DNA from: Glaciecola sp. 33A
GTDB lineage: Bacteria; Pseudomonadota; Gammaproteobacteria; Enterobacterales; Alteromonadaceae
Direction: 5' to 3'
Assembly (NCBI RefSeq): GCF_002836745.1
Contig: NZ_PJAR01000044.1
Span: forward strand, 682,001 to 746,000
DNA: 64,000 bases
This document shows positions 1 to 9,635 of this stretch, one piece after another; the first letter of the stretch is position 1, and every line of letters begins with the position of its first letter. The notes under the pieces were generated by a model. That model ran no database searches, was not told the DNA's origin, and saw only the letters and a program-made list of their open reading frames with translations. The position numbers and the translations under genes were made by a program.

Positions 1-131
1 AACCTCAGTTACATGATGTGGGTTTACTTGAATTTCATCGTGCTAGTGAAGTTGCTGAAAAAGGCCGTCAAGCTGTTGAGCGCTTAGCTAAACAGCTTGT
101 CTTTCAATTAAATTTAAAAGAAAAAATCTAA
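1..131 (+). CDS. C-terminal end of a patatin-like (RssA-type) phospholipase, partial
   Basis: An open frame enters from the left edge (first full codon at base 3) and stops at 129-131, giving 42 residues. The stretch GLLEFHRASEVAEKG followed by an amphipathic helix resembles the C-terminal tail of RssA/YchK-like patatin proteins, where an aspartate-rich segment is followed by a phenylalanine-arginine-alanine motif and a glycine before the last helix. The catalytic Ser-Asp dyad would lie outside the window, so activity cannot be judged. The gene converges on the minus-strand DUF2987 gene only 10 bases away. The family call is a weak pattern match. Confidence 0.45.
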   Translation, partial: PQLHDVGLLEFHRASEVAEKGRQAVERLAKQLVFQLNLKEKI

Positions 132-141
132 GGGTTACTCA

Positions 142-780
142 CTATTTAATTGCAATTGCAGTTATGCGTAACGGTATGGTTTGCAGCTTAAGCCCTTTAT
201 TGCGGGCAAACCATTCATTGTTTAGCATTAATGTCCCTTCATTGATGATTTCACCCGTTTTAGTTGTTTCACGAAGATTTTTATCACTAAATTGAAGCAT
301 TAATCCATTTACTGTTGGCATCATAAACGATAAAAAGCTGCCCATTTCATTAAAAAATGCTTCGTATTGTTGGTAAATAAATTGCATTTCTTCAAATGTA
401 TAGTCAGTCTTTAAATACTCAGGCTTGGTTTCAAGCTGAACTGATATATCGCATTGATTTGATGGTTCTTTAAAATCAATCACAACAAATGCATTGGCTA
501 AGCGCAGTGCTTTTTCTGATTGAATAGTGAACCGATTTTCTGACGTCACCGTTAAGGGGATCTGAACCTTTTGAGTGCTAATACGTGCTTTTTTAATCGT
601 ACAAAGTTCCCCTGAACCAACGTGTTTAAAGCCAAACGCAAATTGAAGAGCCTGAGTATCTTCATTGTCCAACTTGCTAACGTGACCATAAAAAGTCCTA
701 TATTTAACCTCTACTTCGTCAGCAACTGCTGGTTGTATTAACAACAATGCTAACACAACTGATAAGACCGGCTTGCGCAT
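142..780 (-). CDS. Exported DUF2987 family protein
   Basis: This 212-residue protein has a cleavable signal peptide (MRKPV then a hydrophobic run ending in AVADE), so it is expected in the periplasm. The segment after the signal, with VKYRTFYGHVSKLDNED and LCTIKKARI, matches the DUF2987 family of uncharacterised gammaproteobacterial secreted proteins as I remember it. No catalytic motif is visible; there are two cysteines (in ELCTI and NQCDI) that could form a disulfide. Its start codon touches the stop of the upstream bax gene (shared base 780), so the two are probably translated from one message. Function unknown. Confidence 0.7.
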   Translation of the reverse strand: MRKPVLSVVLALLLIQPAVADEVEVKYRTFYGHVSKLDNEDTQALQFAFGFKHVGSGELCTIKKARISTQKVQIPLTVTSENRFTIQSEKALRLANAFVVIDFKEPSNQCDISVQLETKPEYLKTDYTFEEMQFIYQQYEAFFNEMGSFLSFMMPTVNGLMLQFSDKNLRETTKTGEIINEGTLMLNNEWFARNKGLKLQTIPLRITAIAIK

Positions 781-1559
781 TACATAAGTTCCCTATTAAC
801 TCTAATCATTTGTTTTAATTCCACCACGTAATCGTCTCCACGCTCGGAATATTTAGTTAAACCTTCGCTCAATGCAACAGCTGAGATAGGCTGCATCTTA
901 TTGCGTAGTTGTTTTCTAATACCGCGCATCTCTTGATAGGCACTATGCCTGTTTAAGTTTCGCATATAGGTATACATTGCTTTAGATAAATTATTGAATT
1001 TGGCTACTTCATGCGCGGCATCATCATCGCGACGTTTGGGCACAAACCCACACCCTTTTCTAAAGCACCAAAGCCCGAAAAAATTATACCCATTACGGGC
1101 AAATCGTGACGTCCCCCAAGCAGACTCATTGGCAGTTTGGACCAACACTAATTCTACGGGAATAATATCGACTTTTGTTAATAAGCTATCGAACACCGGA
1201 TCCAGATCATCATTTTTCTCAACTCGATATTCATCTGCCAGCCAATCAAGCTCTTGCATTTGTTTTTCTGTGATCATTTCACCAGATATATGCTTTGCCC
1301 GTAAACCATGAATGAACTCTCTTTGCATTAATATATGTCTATTTTGCATTTCAACTGAGGGTCTCAAGTAATTAAAGAAAGCTTTCTTTTTCTCTGTTGT
1401 GTCCTCGTACTGATTGAAATCAGGTATGGGTTTCTTTGCAGATTCGCTTTGTGGAATTGTCTGTATAATTGATTTTTCAGGTTGCAATAAATATATACCA
1501 AACAACACTAAAACCAAAACGCTAGAGGCGATCGAAATAATCTTCAATTTATGCATCAA
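780..1559 (-). CDS. bax: Bax-like glucosaminidase-domain protein
   Basis: This 259-residue protein has an N-terminal signal anchor (IISIASSVLVLVLFGIYLL). A C-terminal GH73-like glucosaminidase domain follows. The catalytic glutamate is expected in QTANESAWGTSRFA. It is followed by the family block NGYNFFGLWCFRKGCG with two cysteines and by YMRNLNRHSAYQEMR. E. coli Bax has the same arrangement and is thought to cleave peptidoglycan glycan strands, though its physiological role is unclear. The protein would sit on the periplasmic face of the inner membrane. It overlaps the upstream membrane-protein gene by 11 bases and abuts the DUF2987 gene, forming a three-gene minus-strand unit. Confidence 0.88.
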   Translation of the reverse strand: MMHKLKIISIASSVLVLVLFGIYLLQPEKSIIQTIPQSESAKKPIPDFNQYEDTTEKKKAFFNYLRPSVEMQNRHILMQREFIHGLRAKHISGEMITEKQMQELDWLADEYRVEKNDDLDPVFDSLLTKVDIIPVELVLVQTANESAWGTSRFARNGYNFFGLWCFRKGCGFVPKRRDDDAAHEVAKFNNLSKAMYTYMRNLNRHSAYQEMRGIRKQLRNKMQPISAVALSEGLTKYSERGDDYVVELKQMIRVNRELM

Positions 1560-2265
1560 AATGAGTTTCCTCTAAGTTGGCAACTGGCTGCACTTGTTGT
1601 GTCTCCTCTTGAACCCCAAACAAGTCATTATATAAGATACCTATAACGTTATAATACAGGGGCACTATCCAAATAAACGCGAGTCCAAACGTTACTATGC
1701 CAAGTAAAAATAAAGCAACGAAAATAACGAATAAGATAGTCAATTGCAATAGGTATCGATTACACATTTGAATCGACAGCTTTATCGCAGTAAATGGCCT
1801 TAGTTGCTTATCAGCGATTAAAAACTTAGTAAAAATAGTCGAGATAAAAATATATATCGCAGGCAAAATAAATAGTGTCATACCAACCTGAGTTAACAAT
1901 GAAACGATCAGTTCTGCCGTTGCTAGCCAAAGTATGAAAGGAACATACATAAATAGACCCATTACGTTAATAGGCTGTTTTCGTTCAGTTTTAACTGCCA
2001 ACATGCTAATCCCGGCCATTAGCGGCGACATAAAAACAGTAAGCAACATATTAAAAAAATAGGTTTCCGTTTGCATTTCTTCGAGTTGTACAACGGTCTC
2101 AATATTATACATATTAAACAACACAACAAATGCAGCTAATGCAATGAATAGTAGAATAAACATACACCGAAGAATGACGGAATAATTTTGCTTTGTCGCA
2201 GTATTCCCTCGTTCAAACAGGCGCTTAATATCTAAATTGTAATTTTGTGATGGTGCTTTATTCAT
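1549..2265 (-). CDS. Multi-pass inner membrane protein, YciC/DUF975-like
   Basis: This 238-residue protein has about five or six hydrophobic helices. A soluble N-terminal stretch of some 25 residues precedes the first helix. The segment containing PAIYIFISTIFTKFLIADK followed by a helix with alternating polar residues resembles the YciC (UPF0259)/DUF975 type of membrane protein, which has no established activity. The C-terminus is acidic and cytoplasmic by the positive-inside rule. It is the first gene of the unit with bax and the DUF2987 gene. The family assignment is tentative; the membrane topology is clear. Confidence 0.6.
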   Translation of the reverse strand: MNKAPSQNYNLDIKRLFERGNTATKQNYSVILRCMFILLFIALAAFVVLFNMYNIETVVQLEEMQTETYFFNMLLTVFMSPLMAGISMLAVKTERKQPINVMGLFMYVPFILWLATAELIVSLLTQVGMTLFILPAIYIFISTIFTKFLIADKQLRPFTAIKLSIQMCNRYLLQLTILFVIFVALFLLGIVTFGLAFIWIVPLYYNVIGILYNDLFGVQEETQQVQPVANLEETHFDA

Positions 2266-2434
2266 TGCAGACTAATTTTCCATATTAATTTCTTTGACAG
2301 TTATTTGTTGGTCGTGCAAACAACTACTCATAATGTACAGCTTAATATACGCGCAAGGAGGCTGCCTGCGCGATTATTAATACCATTAATCATTCAATAG
2401 CGGTGAACCTAACCTTAATTATACAATATTCATA

Positions 2435-3073
2435 CTAACTATTAAGCATTAAAAATACAGCCATTACGATAAGAACAACACCCATGGTGCGATCAAATAT
2501 ATAGCCGTTGAGTTCATAAAATGCCCGTACCCTCTTATGTGAAATAATTAAGGAGAGAAATACAAACCACGCTGCTGTGGCGATAGCCATGTATAAACCA
2601 TAAATCATTTTGTACGTCAACAATGTGTCAGACGAGATTGCAACAGTGAAAACAGATAAAAAGAATAGCGTCGCCTTTGGATTCAATCCATTAGTAATGA
2701 AACCTAGCATGAATGATCTTGTCAGACTTTGAGGTTTACCTGCCGTTGTTGAAACTTGCGTTTGCCCGTGTGGTTGACTTCTAAGAGCACTAACGCCAAT
2801 CCAAGCTAAGTAAGCCGCAGCCAAATAAAGCAATATGTTTAGTAACCAAGGTGTCGTTTTTATTATCAGGCCTATGCCTACCAGAGAATAAGTAACATGC
2901 AAAAGTATGCCACAGCCAATGCCCACACTGGTCGAAATGGCTGCTGCCCGGCCCTGTTGTATACTTTGTTTTAATACCACAGCGAAGTCTGGCCCGGGAC
3001 TAGCAACTGCAAAGAAGTGAATGACCGCAATTGAGAAGAACTCTACCCAACTAAACGCAGTTATATCAATCAT
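2435..3073 (-). CDS. LysE/RhtB family amino-acid exporter
   Basis: This 212-residue integral membrane protein carries the RhtB/LysE signature near the N-terminus (AVASPGPDFAVVLKQS) and six hydrophobic segments. The family exports amino acids and derivatives such as homoserine, threonine or lysine, driven by the proton motive force; the substrate cannot be read from sequence. It overlaps the end of the upstream sulfurtransferase gene by four bases, so the two are probably co-translated. That pairing hints at sulfur or cysteine-related metabolism but is not proof. Confidence 0.9.
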   Translation of the reverse strand: MIDITAFSWVEFFSIAVIHFFAVASPGPDFAVVLKQSIQQGRAAAISTSVGIGCGILLHVTYSLVGIGLIIKTTPWLLNILLYLAAAYLAWIGVSALRSQPHGQTQVSTTAGKPQSLTRSFMLGFITNGLNPKATLFFLSVFTVAISSDTLLTYKMIYGLYMAIATAAWFVFLSLIISHKRVRAFYELNGYIFDRTMGVVLIVMAVFLMLNS

Positions 3074-3954
3074 TGACCAACCTCAATAGGCAGAGTTTGA
3101 CTCGATCCCCACTCTGACCAACTGGCATCATATACTTTAATGCAGTTGGCCCCCAATGAGAAAGCGGCCTGAGCAATGATACAAGCGGTAATTCCGCTAC
3201 CACAACTGGTCACAATTTCGTTGTCGAGGTCAATCTTTTTATTCTCAAATATAGACCCTAGTTCATTATAACTTTTAAATGCACCATTATCTTGCACGCT
3301 GGCATAATGAATATTCGAAGACCTTGGTATATGCCCAGACCTCATGTTGTCTCTAGGCTCAGCTTCTGTTCCTGTGTACCTGCCGTTACTTCTGGCGTCA
3401 ATAATCTGGATTGAATCAGTCTTGCTTTTGGGTGAGACCAACATTGATAGTTTGTTGCTAATGTAGTCAGCACCAACAAAACCAAAATTAGCCGATGGTT
3501 TGAGCTCAATACTTGATGTTGCAATAGGGCTTGCTAGCCCTTTTTGGGTTGGGTGCTTACCGTTGAGCCACTCTGGCAATCCGCCATCCAGTACTCTAAC
3601 ATTAGTAAAGCCCATGGCTAACAACATAAACCAAGCCCTTGATGCGCAGAAATTACCAAAGTCATCATAAACTACGATTTCATCTTCTAAGTTTAGTCCA
3701 AGCTGCCTAGCTGCAGACTGAAACACATTTACCGAGGGCATCATATTACTAAACGGTGTATTTTTATCGACAAACTCATTTTCAAAATCGAAGAACAAAG
3801 AGTTAGGTATATAACAAGGCAGACTATGTCTAACCAAATCTGGCTTCGAGGTTGGCGCATTTTCCATTGTAGTGAATAGTATTTTTAATTTGTTATTAGC
3901 GACAAGCTCGATTTTTTGAGCAAGTTCGCAGCAGAGAAGTGTTGTAGCTGTCAT
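3070..3954 (-). CDS. sseA: Two-domain sulfurtransferase (3-mercaptopyruvate/thiosulfate type)
   Basis: This 294-residue protein has two rhodanese domains. The N-terminal domain has the typical structural blocks (VVYDDFGNFCASRAWFMLLAMG, shown here only by its key residues DD, RAW and G) and the C-terminal domain carries the active-site loop CGSGITAC. That loop is typical of 3-mercaptopyruvate sulfurtransferases such as SseA; the first cysteine takes the sulfane sulfur. It acts in the cytoplasm. It lies upstream of and overlaps the LysE-type exporter. The annotated start gives a few extra residues before the expected rhodanese start and an internal methionine (MENAPTSKP) is a possible alternative. 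Confidence 0.85.
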   Translation of the reverse strand: MTATTLLCCELAQKIELVANNKLKILFTTMENAPTSKPDLVRHSLPCYIPNSLFFDFENEFVDKNTPFSNMMPSVNVFQSAARQLGLNLEDEIVVYDDFGNFCASRAWFMLLAMGFTNVRVLDGGLPEWLNGKHPTQKGLASPIATSSIELKPSANFGFVGADYISNKLSMLVSPKSKTDSIQIIDARSNGRYTGTEAEPRDNMRSGHIPRSSNIHYASVQDNGAFKSYNELGSIFENKKIDLDNEIVTSCGSGITACIIAQAAFSLGANCIKVYDASWSEWGSSQTLPIEVGQ

Positions 3955-4149
3955 GTGAAATGCAAACCAATACTGTTACCCAAGGTTAAGTGGCATAATT
4001 AAAACACGATTTGCCCACACATAGAAGTTTGCAAGAAAAAATGCAAAGATAAGTGATTAAGTGTTGTGTAATGCACTACGTAAACAAATCTAATAGTCGA
4101 GCTAGAACGTAATCTATTATAAGTAAGTAAAAGATAAAAAGAGAGCATA

Positions 4150-4599
4150 ATGAGTAAATACCAAAAATCTACAGAAGCCATTTCAGGCTTAAGTGCCGAG
4201 CAGTACAGAGTAACTCAAGAGAACGGCACTGAGCGTCCTGGTTCGGGAGAATGGCTAAATAATACATCGCTGGGCATATATGTTGATATTGTCTCTGGAG
4301 AGCCTTTGTTCGCATCATCTGCAAAGTATGAATCAGGGTGCGGCTGGCCAAGTTTTACCAAACCTATTGAGCCGCTTAACGTAAACGAGATTACGGACTC
4401 GTCACATGGTATGAGTCGCACCGAGGTACGATCGTCATTTGGTGACAGTCACTTAGGCCATGTATTTACCGACGGTCCTAAGGATCAGGGAGGTCTACGT
4501 TATTGTATTAATTCAGCGTCATTACGTTTTGTTGCTAAAAATAATATGAGCAGCGAAGGCTACGAAGCTTATATAGACCAAATTGAGGAAATCTTATAA
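4150..4599 (+). CDS. msrB: Peptide methionine-R-sulfoxide reductase MsrB
   Basis: This 149-residue enzyme reduces the R form of methionine sulfoxide in proteins. Visible family blocks are [26 protein letters not shown] and the catalytic-cysteine block [11 protein letters not shown] near the C-terminus. The two CxxC pairs that bind structural zinc in many MsrB proteins are missing: the region that normally reads like CGNCDAHLGHVF is [11 protein letters not shown] here, so this is a zinc-free type. The stop codon overlaps the msrA start by one base (TAATG), which makes translational coupling likely. Length is normal for a cytoplasmic MsrB. Confidence 0.96.
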   Translation: MSKYQKSTEAISGLSAEQYRVTQENGTERPGSGEWLNNTSLGIYVDIVSGEPLFASSAKYESGCGWPSFTKPIEPLNVNEITDSSHGMSRTEVRSSFGDSHLGHVFTDGPKDQGGLRYCINSASLRFVAKNNMSSEGYEAYIDQIEEIL

Positions 4600-5096
4600 T
4601 GGCAAATGAACGTGCAGTATTGGCTGGTGGCTGCTTTTGGGGTATGCAGGATCTGATCCGTAAACGCCCTGGCATAAACTCAACTCGTGTTGGTTATACC
4701 GGCGGCGAGGTGCCAAATGCGACTTACCAAAATCATGGCACACATGCTGAAGGCATCGAAGTGTTATTTGATAACGAGCTTGTTAGTTACCGACAAATTT
4801 TAGAGTTCTTCTTTCAAATCCATGACCCTAGCACAGTAAACAGGCAAGGAAATGACCTTGGTGTATCTTATCGCTCGGCTATTTATTATGTTTCTGAAGC
4901 GCAACGAACTCAAGCATTCGAAACTATTGAAGATGTTGATGCATCTGGGTTGTGGCCCGGAAAAGTAGTCACCGAAGTAGAGCCTGCAGGTGACTTTTGG
5001 GAAGCCGAACCTGAACATCAAGACTATTTAGAAACTCGTCCAAACGGCTACACTTGTCATTTCCCAAGACCTGACTGGGCACTACCAAAGAGTTAA
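4599..5096 (+). CDS. msrA: Peptide methionine-S-sulfoxide reductase MsrA
   Basis: This 165-residue enzyme reduces the S form of methionine sulfoxide, complementing MsrB. The catalytic motif GCFWGMQD is at residues 11-18, and [14 protein letters not shown] and HAEGIEV are standard MsrA blocks. A second cysteine close to the C-terminus (YTCHFPR) could act in recycling. It begins inside the msrB stop codon, so the pair forms a two-gene repair operon for oxidised methionine in the cytoplasm. Confidence 0.97.
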   Translation: MANERAVLAGGCFWGMQDLIRKRPGINSTRVGYTGGEVPNATYQNHGTHAEGIEVLFDNELVSYRQILEFFFQIHDPSTVNRQGNDLGVSYRSAIYYVSEAQRTQAFETIEDVDASGLWPGKVVTEVEPAGDFWEAEPEHQDYLETRPNGYTCHFPRPDWALPKS

Positions 5097-5407
5097 TCTG
5101 TTTCAAAATTAATCCGTTTGTAGAAAGTCTGACCGTTTTACTTGATAGCGGTCACGACTTGCTTACCCTTACTACCCCCAGCCATTAAGTACCTGCTTAT
5201 TGCCGGTTATTGTTATCCTTATTAATAATTCAGTATAAATTGTAAACGCCTAAAGATTGAAATTTATACTATTATTTTCAATCGAAGCTGTATTAAAAGC
5301 GAAAGTACAAATGCGATATCAAAATTTTCGCTACTAATCTTTGAGCGCCGTCGCGATTTACTAGCAATGACGACGATATACAGCACAATAAATGGAAAAA
5401 ACAAGCT
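5097..5407. other. Intergenic gap after msrA
   Basis: I see no convincing gene in these 311 bases. A 6-bp inverted repeat (TGACCG at 5130-5135 and CGGTCA at 5149-5154) lies soon after msrA and may be a weak terminator, although no T-run follows. The rest presumably holds the promoter of the GGDEF-like gene. Confidence 0.4.
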
Positions 5408-6652
5408 ATGACAATTATCGTAACGCAGTGCAACAAAGAATTATGGATTGTAAATTTATTTAAGCATTCAAGCGCAAATACCGCTATTCACATTATGTTT
5501 GCGGCTTTTCTAATGGTAATGACGTGGGGAACAGCCACTCCAGAGTACGCGTTCTACTGGACATCGGTGCTCGCTTGTACATTAGCCATTAGCTTATTTT
5601 ACCAGACGAGATTTAATCACCGTAAAGCACAGCAAACACAAAAAGCGACTCAGTGGGAGAATATACTTGTATGCATTACGCTGGTCGCTAGCATTATATT
5701 TGCAGCCGCTTATTATTATCTTGCTACTCTCGTGAGCTCTCAGCTATGGGCCATGATTGCGCTCATCGCTGCGATGCACATGGGGAGTGCAACAATGACA
5801 TGTTTGTATTCGAAAAAAATAATACTCGCCATGCTGTTACCTACTTTTTCCCCCTTAGTCATCGCCTTTATATTAATTGCACAACCTATCTCTTTTATCT
5901 TAGCCGCTAGCCTTACGATATTTGCTGGTGTGGTCTTATTTTTTAGTATTTCAGTGAATCGTTCTTTAATAAACGGTCTAAACATGCAAGTAAAATATGA
6001 AGACGCTGCGCAACAAAGTGAGTATTACAAAAAGAAGGTGGAGACCTCTACTTTTGACGATCCAGAAACGGGCCTTTTCAACAGGCGTCTTTTCGACTTA
6101 ATTATTAATGAAGAAATTAGACGTGCGAAGCGCATCAACAGCACATTGAGCCTTGTGATGATTGAAGTTGACTGTTTGTCGCAATACAAAGCACAGTATT
6201 CTCAATGTGAAGTTGATGAATGTACCCGAACTGTCGCAAATGTTTTAGCAAAAGCAACATCGAGGGGCGGTGAGTTCATGACACGTTTTGACAAACAAAA
6301 ATTTGCGTTAGTTATTCCCAACGCAAACAAGTCAGACGCAAGCTCTTTTTCTGCAAAAATGTTGGATTTAATCAACAAGGCAAAGATCGAGCACTTATAC
6401 ACCAACGTTGAGAATTTTAAAACATTATCAATAAGCATCGGCATTGCAGAGTTCATTGAAGGCAGTATTATTGATATTGAAGAAATAACGTCACAAGCAA
6501 TAATCGCCCTTGCTGAGGCTCAAAAAAATGGCGGTCACCAGGTGCGTACATTTGATGACGAAATGCTGATTGAAGCGACTGTTCCAAATGAAGTGCTAGA
6601 GCATGATGAAATGACGCCCTCAACGTATAACGAAAATTCGCAAGTAGCGTAA
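5408..6652 (+). CDS. Membrane GGDEF-domain protein with degenerate active site
   Basis: This 414-residue protein has roughly six N-terminal membrane helices (about residues 25-185), a short linker and a GGDEF-type domain (about 215-375). The domain start is clear (DPETGLFNRRLFD). The metal and catalytic region that should read GGDEF is instead FDKQKF in the block TRFDKQKFALVIPN, and the upstream loop reads VDCLSQYKAQYS instead of the usual D-x-D-x-F-K-x-x-N-D. It is therefore unlikely to make cyclic-di-GMP; it may bind a nucleotide or act as a scaffold. An acidic tail of about 40 residues follows. It lies upstream of the GAF-PulE ATPase gene on the same strand with a 128-base gap. Confidence 0.8.
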   Translation: MTIIVTQCNKELWIVNLFKHSSANTAIHIMFAAFLMVMTWGTATPEYAFYWTSVLACTLAISLFYQTRFNHRKAQQTQKATQWENILVCITLVASIIFAAAYYYLATLVSSQLWAMIALIAAMHMGSATMTCLYSKKIILAMLLPTFSPLVIAFILIAQPISFILAASLTIFAGVVLFFSISVNRSLINGLNMQVKYEDAAQQSEYYKKKVETSTFDDPETGLFNRRLFDLIINEEIRRAKRINSTLSLVMIEVDCLSQYKAQYSQCEVDECTRTVANVLAKATSRGGEFMTRFDKQKFALVIPNANKSDASSFSAKMLDLINKAKIEHLYTNVENFKTLSISIGIAEFIEGSIIDIEEITSQAIIALAEAQKNGGHQVRTFDDEMLIEATVPNEVLEHDEMTPSTYNENSQVA

Positions 6653-6780
6653 CTGACCATGCAACTAAGTCACTGTATAATAAAAGCATACTATTACTTT
6701 GAGTAAGCATATCGGCTATATAAGGCTAGCGTAAAAATAGTATTCAATTCATCAAACATAACAATAAAAAGCGACTTTCA

Positions 6781-9006
6781 ATGCCCAATACTTCACTGCA
6801 GTCCGACTTCATTCAAACCTTACAAACAATGGTGAAACAACATTCTTCGCTGCATGTTGCGTTCGAGCATATTCAAGCTCTAATATTAGCGGCGTTTGGT
6901 GCTCAGAGTATGAGTATTTTTCAGCGCCGCTCGCACCACAAAGATTTAGTTTCGCGCTATCATACAAGTAATGAAATTCTTGAACTCAAAGTGGCTATCA
7001 ATACGCAGTCGATAGCTGGCTATGTGGCTATGGCGCAACAAGCTGTCAAAATTACCAACCCATACGATGAAAAAGCCTTACGTAGAATTCACAAAAAACT
7101 GAGATTTGATCAAAAATATGACCGCTTACGCCATATGCGCACAGACAATATACTCAGTGTACCAATTAAGTATAAAGGCGTGTTACTGGGCGTATTGGAA
7201 ATTGAGAACAAAGAAGTTGAAGAGCTAAACGATGATGACATTACTCTCGCTCTAAATGTCTCCGATATTATTGGACAAGCCTATAGATATCAATTAGGCG
7301 GCACGGCAAGGGCCTTTGACTACCTAGCTCACCGTGGCAGCTTATCAGCTCAGGTATTGAGTGAGTTTTCAATTAACGCCAGTATTAGTCAAGGTACTCA
7401 TCAATTAAAAACCAAACATAATATTTCAGAAAATCTTATCTACGAAGCATTATCAGTGTATTTTCAGGTTCCTTTTATTGATTATTTACCACGTAAATAC
7501 AAGCTCGCCCACGGCAATACAAAACTAAGTATCTCTTATTTAAAGCGCAACCACGTAGCACTGATTAAAGACACTCTTGACCGACTAATTGTTGTTATGT
7601 ACGAACCCAACAACACCGATTTAGTAATGGAAATTGAAAGCGCTCTAGGTACCCAAAATTATCAATTAGCATTTAGCCTACCGCGTCAAATACTCCAGTA
7701 CTTAGAGGGGAACTACAATCAAACTGCGCCAAGTAAAATAAATGAAATCAGTAATAAAGTAGCACTAAAAAAAGATACACATACCTTTAATGATAAGGCG
7801 CCAGAGAAAGAATCAGATATTGTAAAAATGGTGTCTAACATTCTGATTGAAGCAAAACGACTTAACGCATCAGATATACATATCGACCCAGAACACGAGC
7901 GGCCTACCCTAGTTAGAATGAGGGTAGATGGCGTAGTCAGGGATATTAAAGAAATACCTGCATCACAACACAATTCAGTGGTTGCTCGGATTAAAATAAT
8001 GTCGGACCTAAATATTGCTGAAAAGCGTATTCCACAAGATGGCAAGCTTACCTTCATCGTCTCACAAAAAAACGTTGAGGTTAGAGTGGCAACTATCCCT
8101 ACCGTTGCGGGTGAGGGTATCGTTCTGCGTATACTTGCGGGCAATGATGCAATGCCAATTGAGAAAATTAATTTGGCCAAGCACAATATCGATACAATCA
8201 AAAAAATGGTGCTTATTCCTAATGGTGTCATATTAGTTGTTGGTCCGACAGGTTCAGGAAAAACCACAACGCTACATGCTATTTTAGGCTTTCTAAATAC
8301 CCCTGACAAAAAAATCTGGACAGCAGAGGATCCGGTAGAAATAACGCAATATAGGTTGCAGCAGGTTCAAGTAAATCCCAAAATTGGTTTCACATTTGCC
8401 AAGGCCTTACGCGCGTTTCTACGAGCAGATCCAGATGTTATCCTAATTGGTGAGATGCGTGACAAAGAAACCGCTAATGCCGGCATTGAAGCCTCTTTGA
8501 CAGGCCACTTGGTATTGTCAACTTTACATACCAACTCAGCACCAGAAACTATCACTCGATTACTCGACCTGGGCATTGATCCGGTTAACTTTTCAGACGC
8601 CTGTATTGGTATTCTTGCACAGCGTTTGATCCGTACTTTATGCTCAAGCTGCAAAGAGCAATATATACCGAGTGACATAGAAGTCGCATTTTTACACCGT
8701 CAATATGGCGCAGAGTATATTGATGAATTGGCGCTTACACCGGAAACCAAGTTATGCGGGCCCAAAGGTTGCCCAGACTGCGACTACACAGGCTATAGAG
8801 GTCGCACAGGCGTGCACGAATTACTCTCCATGACACCTGAGTTACGTGGACTAATTTATAAAGGGTCCTCTATTCCTGAAATGCAAAAGCAAGCAATGCA
8901 AGACGGCATGCGAACGCTAACGCAAGATACAATCATAAAAGTGCTTAACGGTGAGGCCGATATCGCCCAGGTACAAATAATAAGTGGCACTGGCATTGGT
9001 CATTAG
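6781..9006 (+). CDS. GAF domain-containing GspE/PulE-type ATPase
   Basis: This 741-residue protein has an N-terminal GAF-like sensory domain (about 15-175), a middle region resembling the N-terminal domain of type II/IV pilus ATPases (about 190-330), and a C-terminal PulE/GspE ATPase. The Walker A motif GPTGSGKTTT is near residue 488, the Asp and Walker B boxes are in DPDVILIGEMRDKETA, and His-box LSTLHTN follows. A tetracysteine metal site (CSSC and CPDC) sits near residues 620-665. Such ATPases power assembly of type IV pili or type II secretion in the cytoplasm. No pilus or secretion genes flank it, so this looks like an orphan motor whose GAF domain could take a small-molecule signal. Confidence 0.88.
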   Translation: MPNTSLQSDFIQTLQTMVKQHSSLHVAFEHIQALILAAFGAQSMSIFQRRSHHKDLVSRYHTSNEILELKVAINTQSIAGYVAMAQQAVKITNPYDEKALRRIHKKLRFDQKYDRLRHMRTDNILSVPIKYKGVLLGVLEIENKEVEELNDDDITLALNVSDIIGQAYRYQLGGTARAFDYLAHRGSLSAQVLSEFSINASISQGTHQLKTKHNISENLIYEALSVYFQVPFIDYLPRKYKLAHGNTKLSISYLKRNHVALIKDTLDRLIVVMYEPNNTDLVMEIESALGTQNYQLAFSLPRQILQYLEGNYNQTAPSKINEISNKVALKKDTHTFNDKAPEKESDIVKMVSNILIEAKRLNASDIHIDPEHERPTLVRMRVDGVVRDIKEIPASQHNSVVARIKIMSDLNIAEKRIPQDGKLTFIVSQKNVEVRVATIPTVAGEGIVLRILAGNDAMPIEKINLAKHNIDTIKKMVLIPNGVILVVGPTGSGKTTTLHAILGFLNTPDKKIWTAEDPVEITQYRLQQVQVNPKIGFTFAKALRAFLRADPDVILIGEMRDKETANAGIEASLTGHLVLSTLHTNSAPETITRLLDLGIDPVNFSDACIGILAQRLIRTLCSSCKEQYIPSDIEVAFLHRQYGAEYIDELALTPETKLCGPKGCPDCDYTGYRGRTGVHELLSMTPELRGLIYKGSSIPEMQKQAMQDGMRTLTQDTIIKVLNGEADIAQVQIISGTGIGH

Positions 9007-9204
9007 AACCAAACGCGGGTGCTTTACCAAGTGCTTTATATTATAAAAACCAGCCTAAGAGAAAGTATAATGGCATTTCTATCAGATTACATGATATTGA
9101 TTCGGTGATTGCGAAAGAACTTGAATTTTAAAAGAATGGATAGCTTTGGAGTGGTGCACTTTCAATGCATATTATATTACAGTCAGTAGACCTTAACTGT
9201 AAAA

Positions 9205-9291
9205 TGGTGCCCGGGGCCGGACTTGAACCGGCACACTCTTACGAGCGAGGGATTTTAAATCCCTTGTGTCTACCAATTTCACCACCCGGGC
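9205..9291 (-). tRNA. tRNA-Leu (anticodon TAA)
   Basis: An 87-nt class II tRNA. The acceptor stem pairs CCCGGGC (9285-9291 read on the plus strand) with GCCCGGG (9209-9215), CCA is encoded at 9205-9207, and a long variable arm is present. The seven-base anticodon loop reads TTTAAAA on the minus strand, giving TAA. It is the last of a Gly-Cys-Leu cluster downstream of pgsA, the same order as glyW-cysT-leuZ in E. coli. Confidence 0.97.
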
Positions 9292-9323
9292 ACTGATACT
9301 GCGACGTTCCTAACTGGCATTAA

Positions 9324-9397
9324 TGGAGGCGGAACCCGGAGTCGAACCGAGATTCACGGATTTGCAATCCGGTGCATAGCCATTCTGCCATTCCGCC
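9324..9397 (-). tRNA. tRNA-Cys (anticodon GCA)
   Basis: A 74-nt tRNA with acceptor stem GGCGGAA/TTCCGCC, encoded CCA (9324-9326) and anticodon loop TTGCAAA on the minus strand. It is the middle member of the Gly-Cys-Leu cluster. Confidence 0.97.
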
Positions 9398-9436
9398 ACA
9401 ACATTGTTGCTTTCACATTGCGTCAATCAAAAAGAT

Positions 9437-9512
<76 letters not shown>

Positions 9513-9635
9513 TCTGCAATGTGGCGTGCATTCTACCCTCTATATAAAACCTGTCAACACTAAATCTTAAAGAAATATACTGTTTTATTAAAATTCGTAC
9601 AGTTCGTTGCTATTTTGCACTGAAACGACTAAAAA

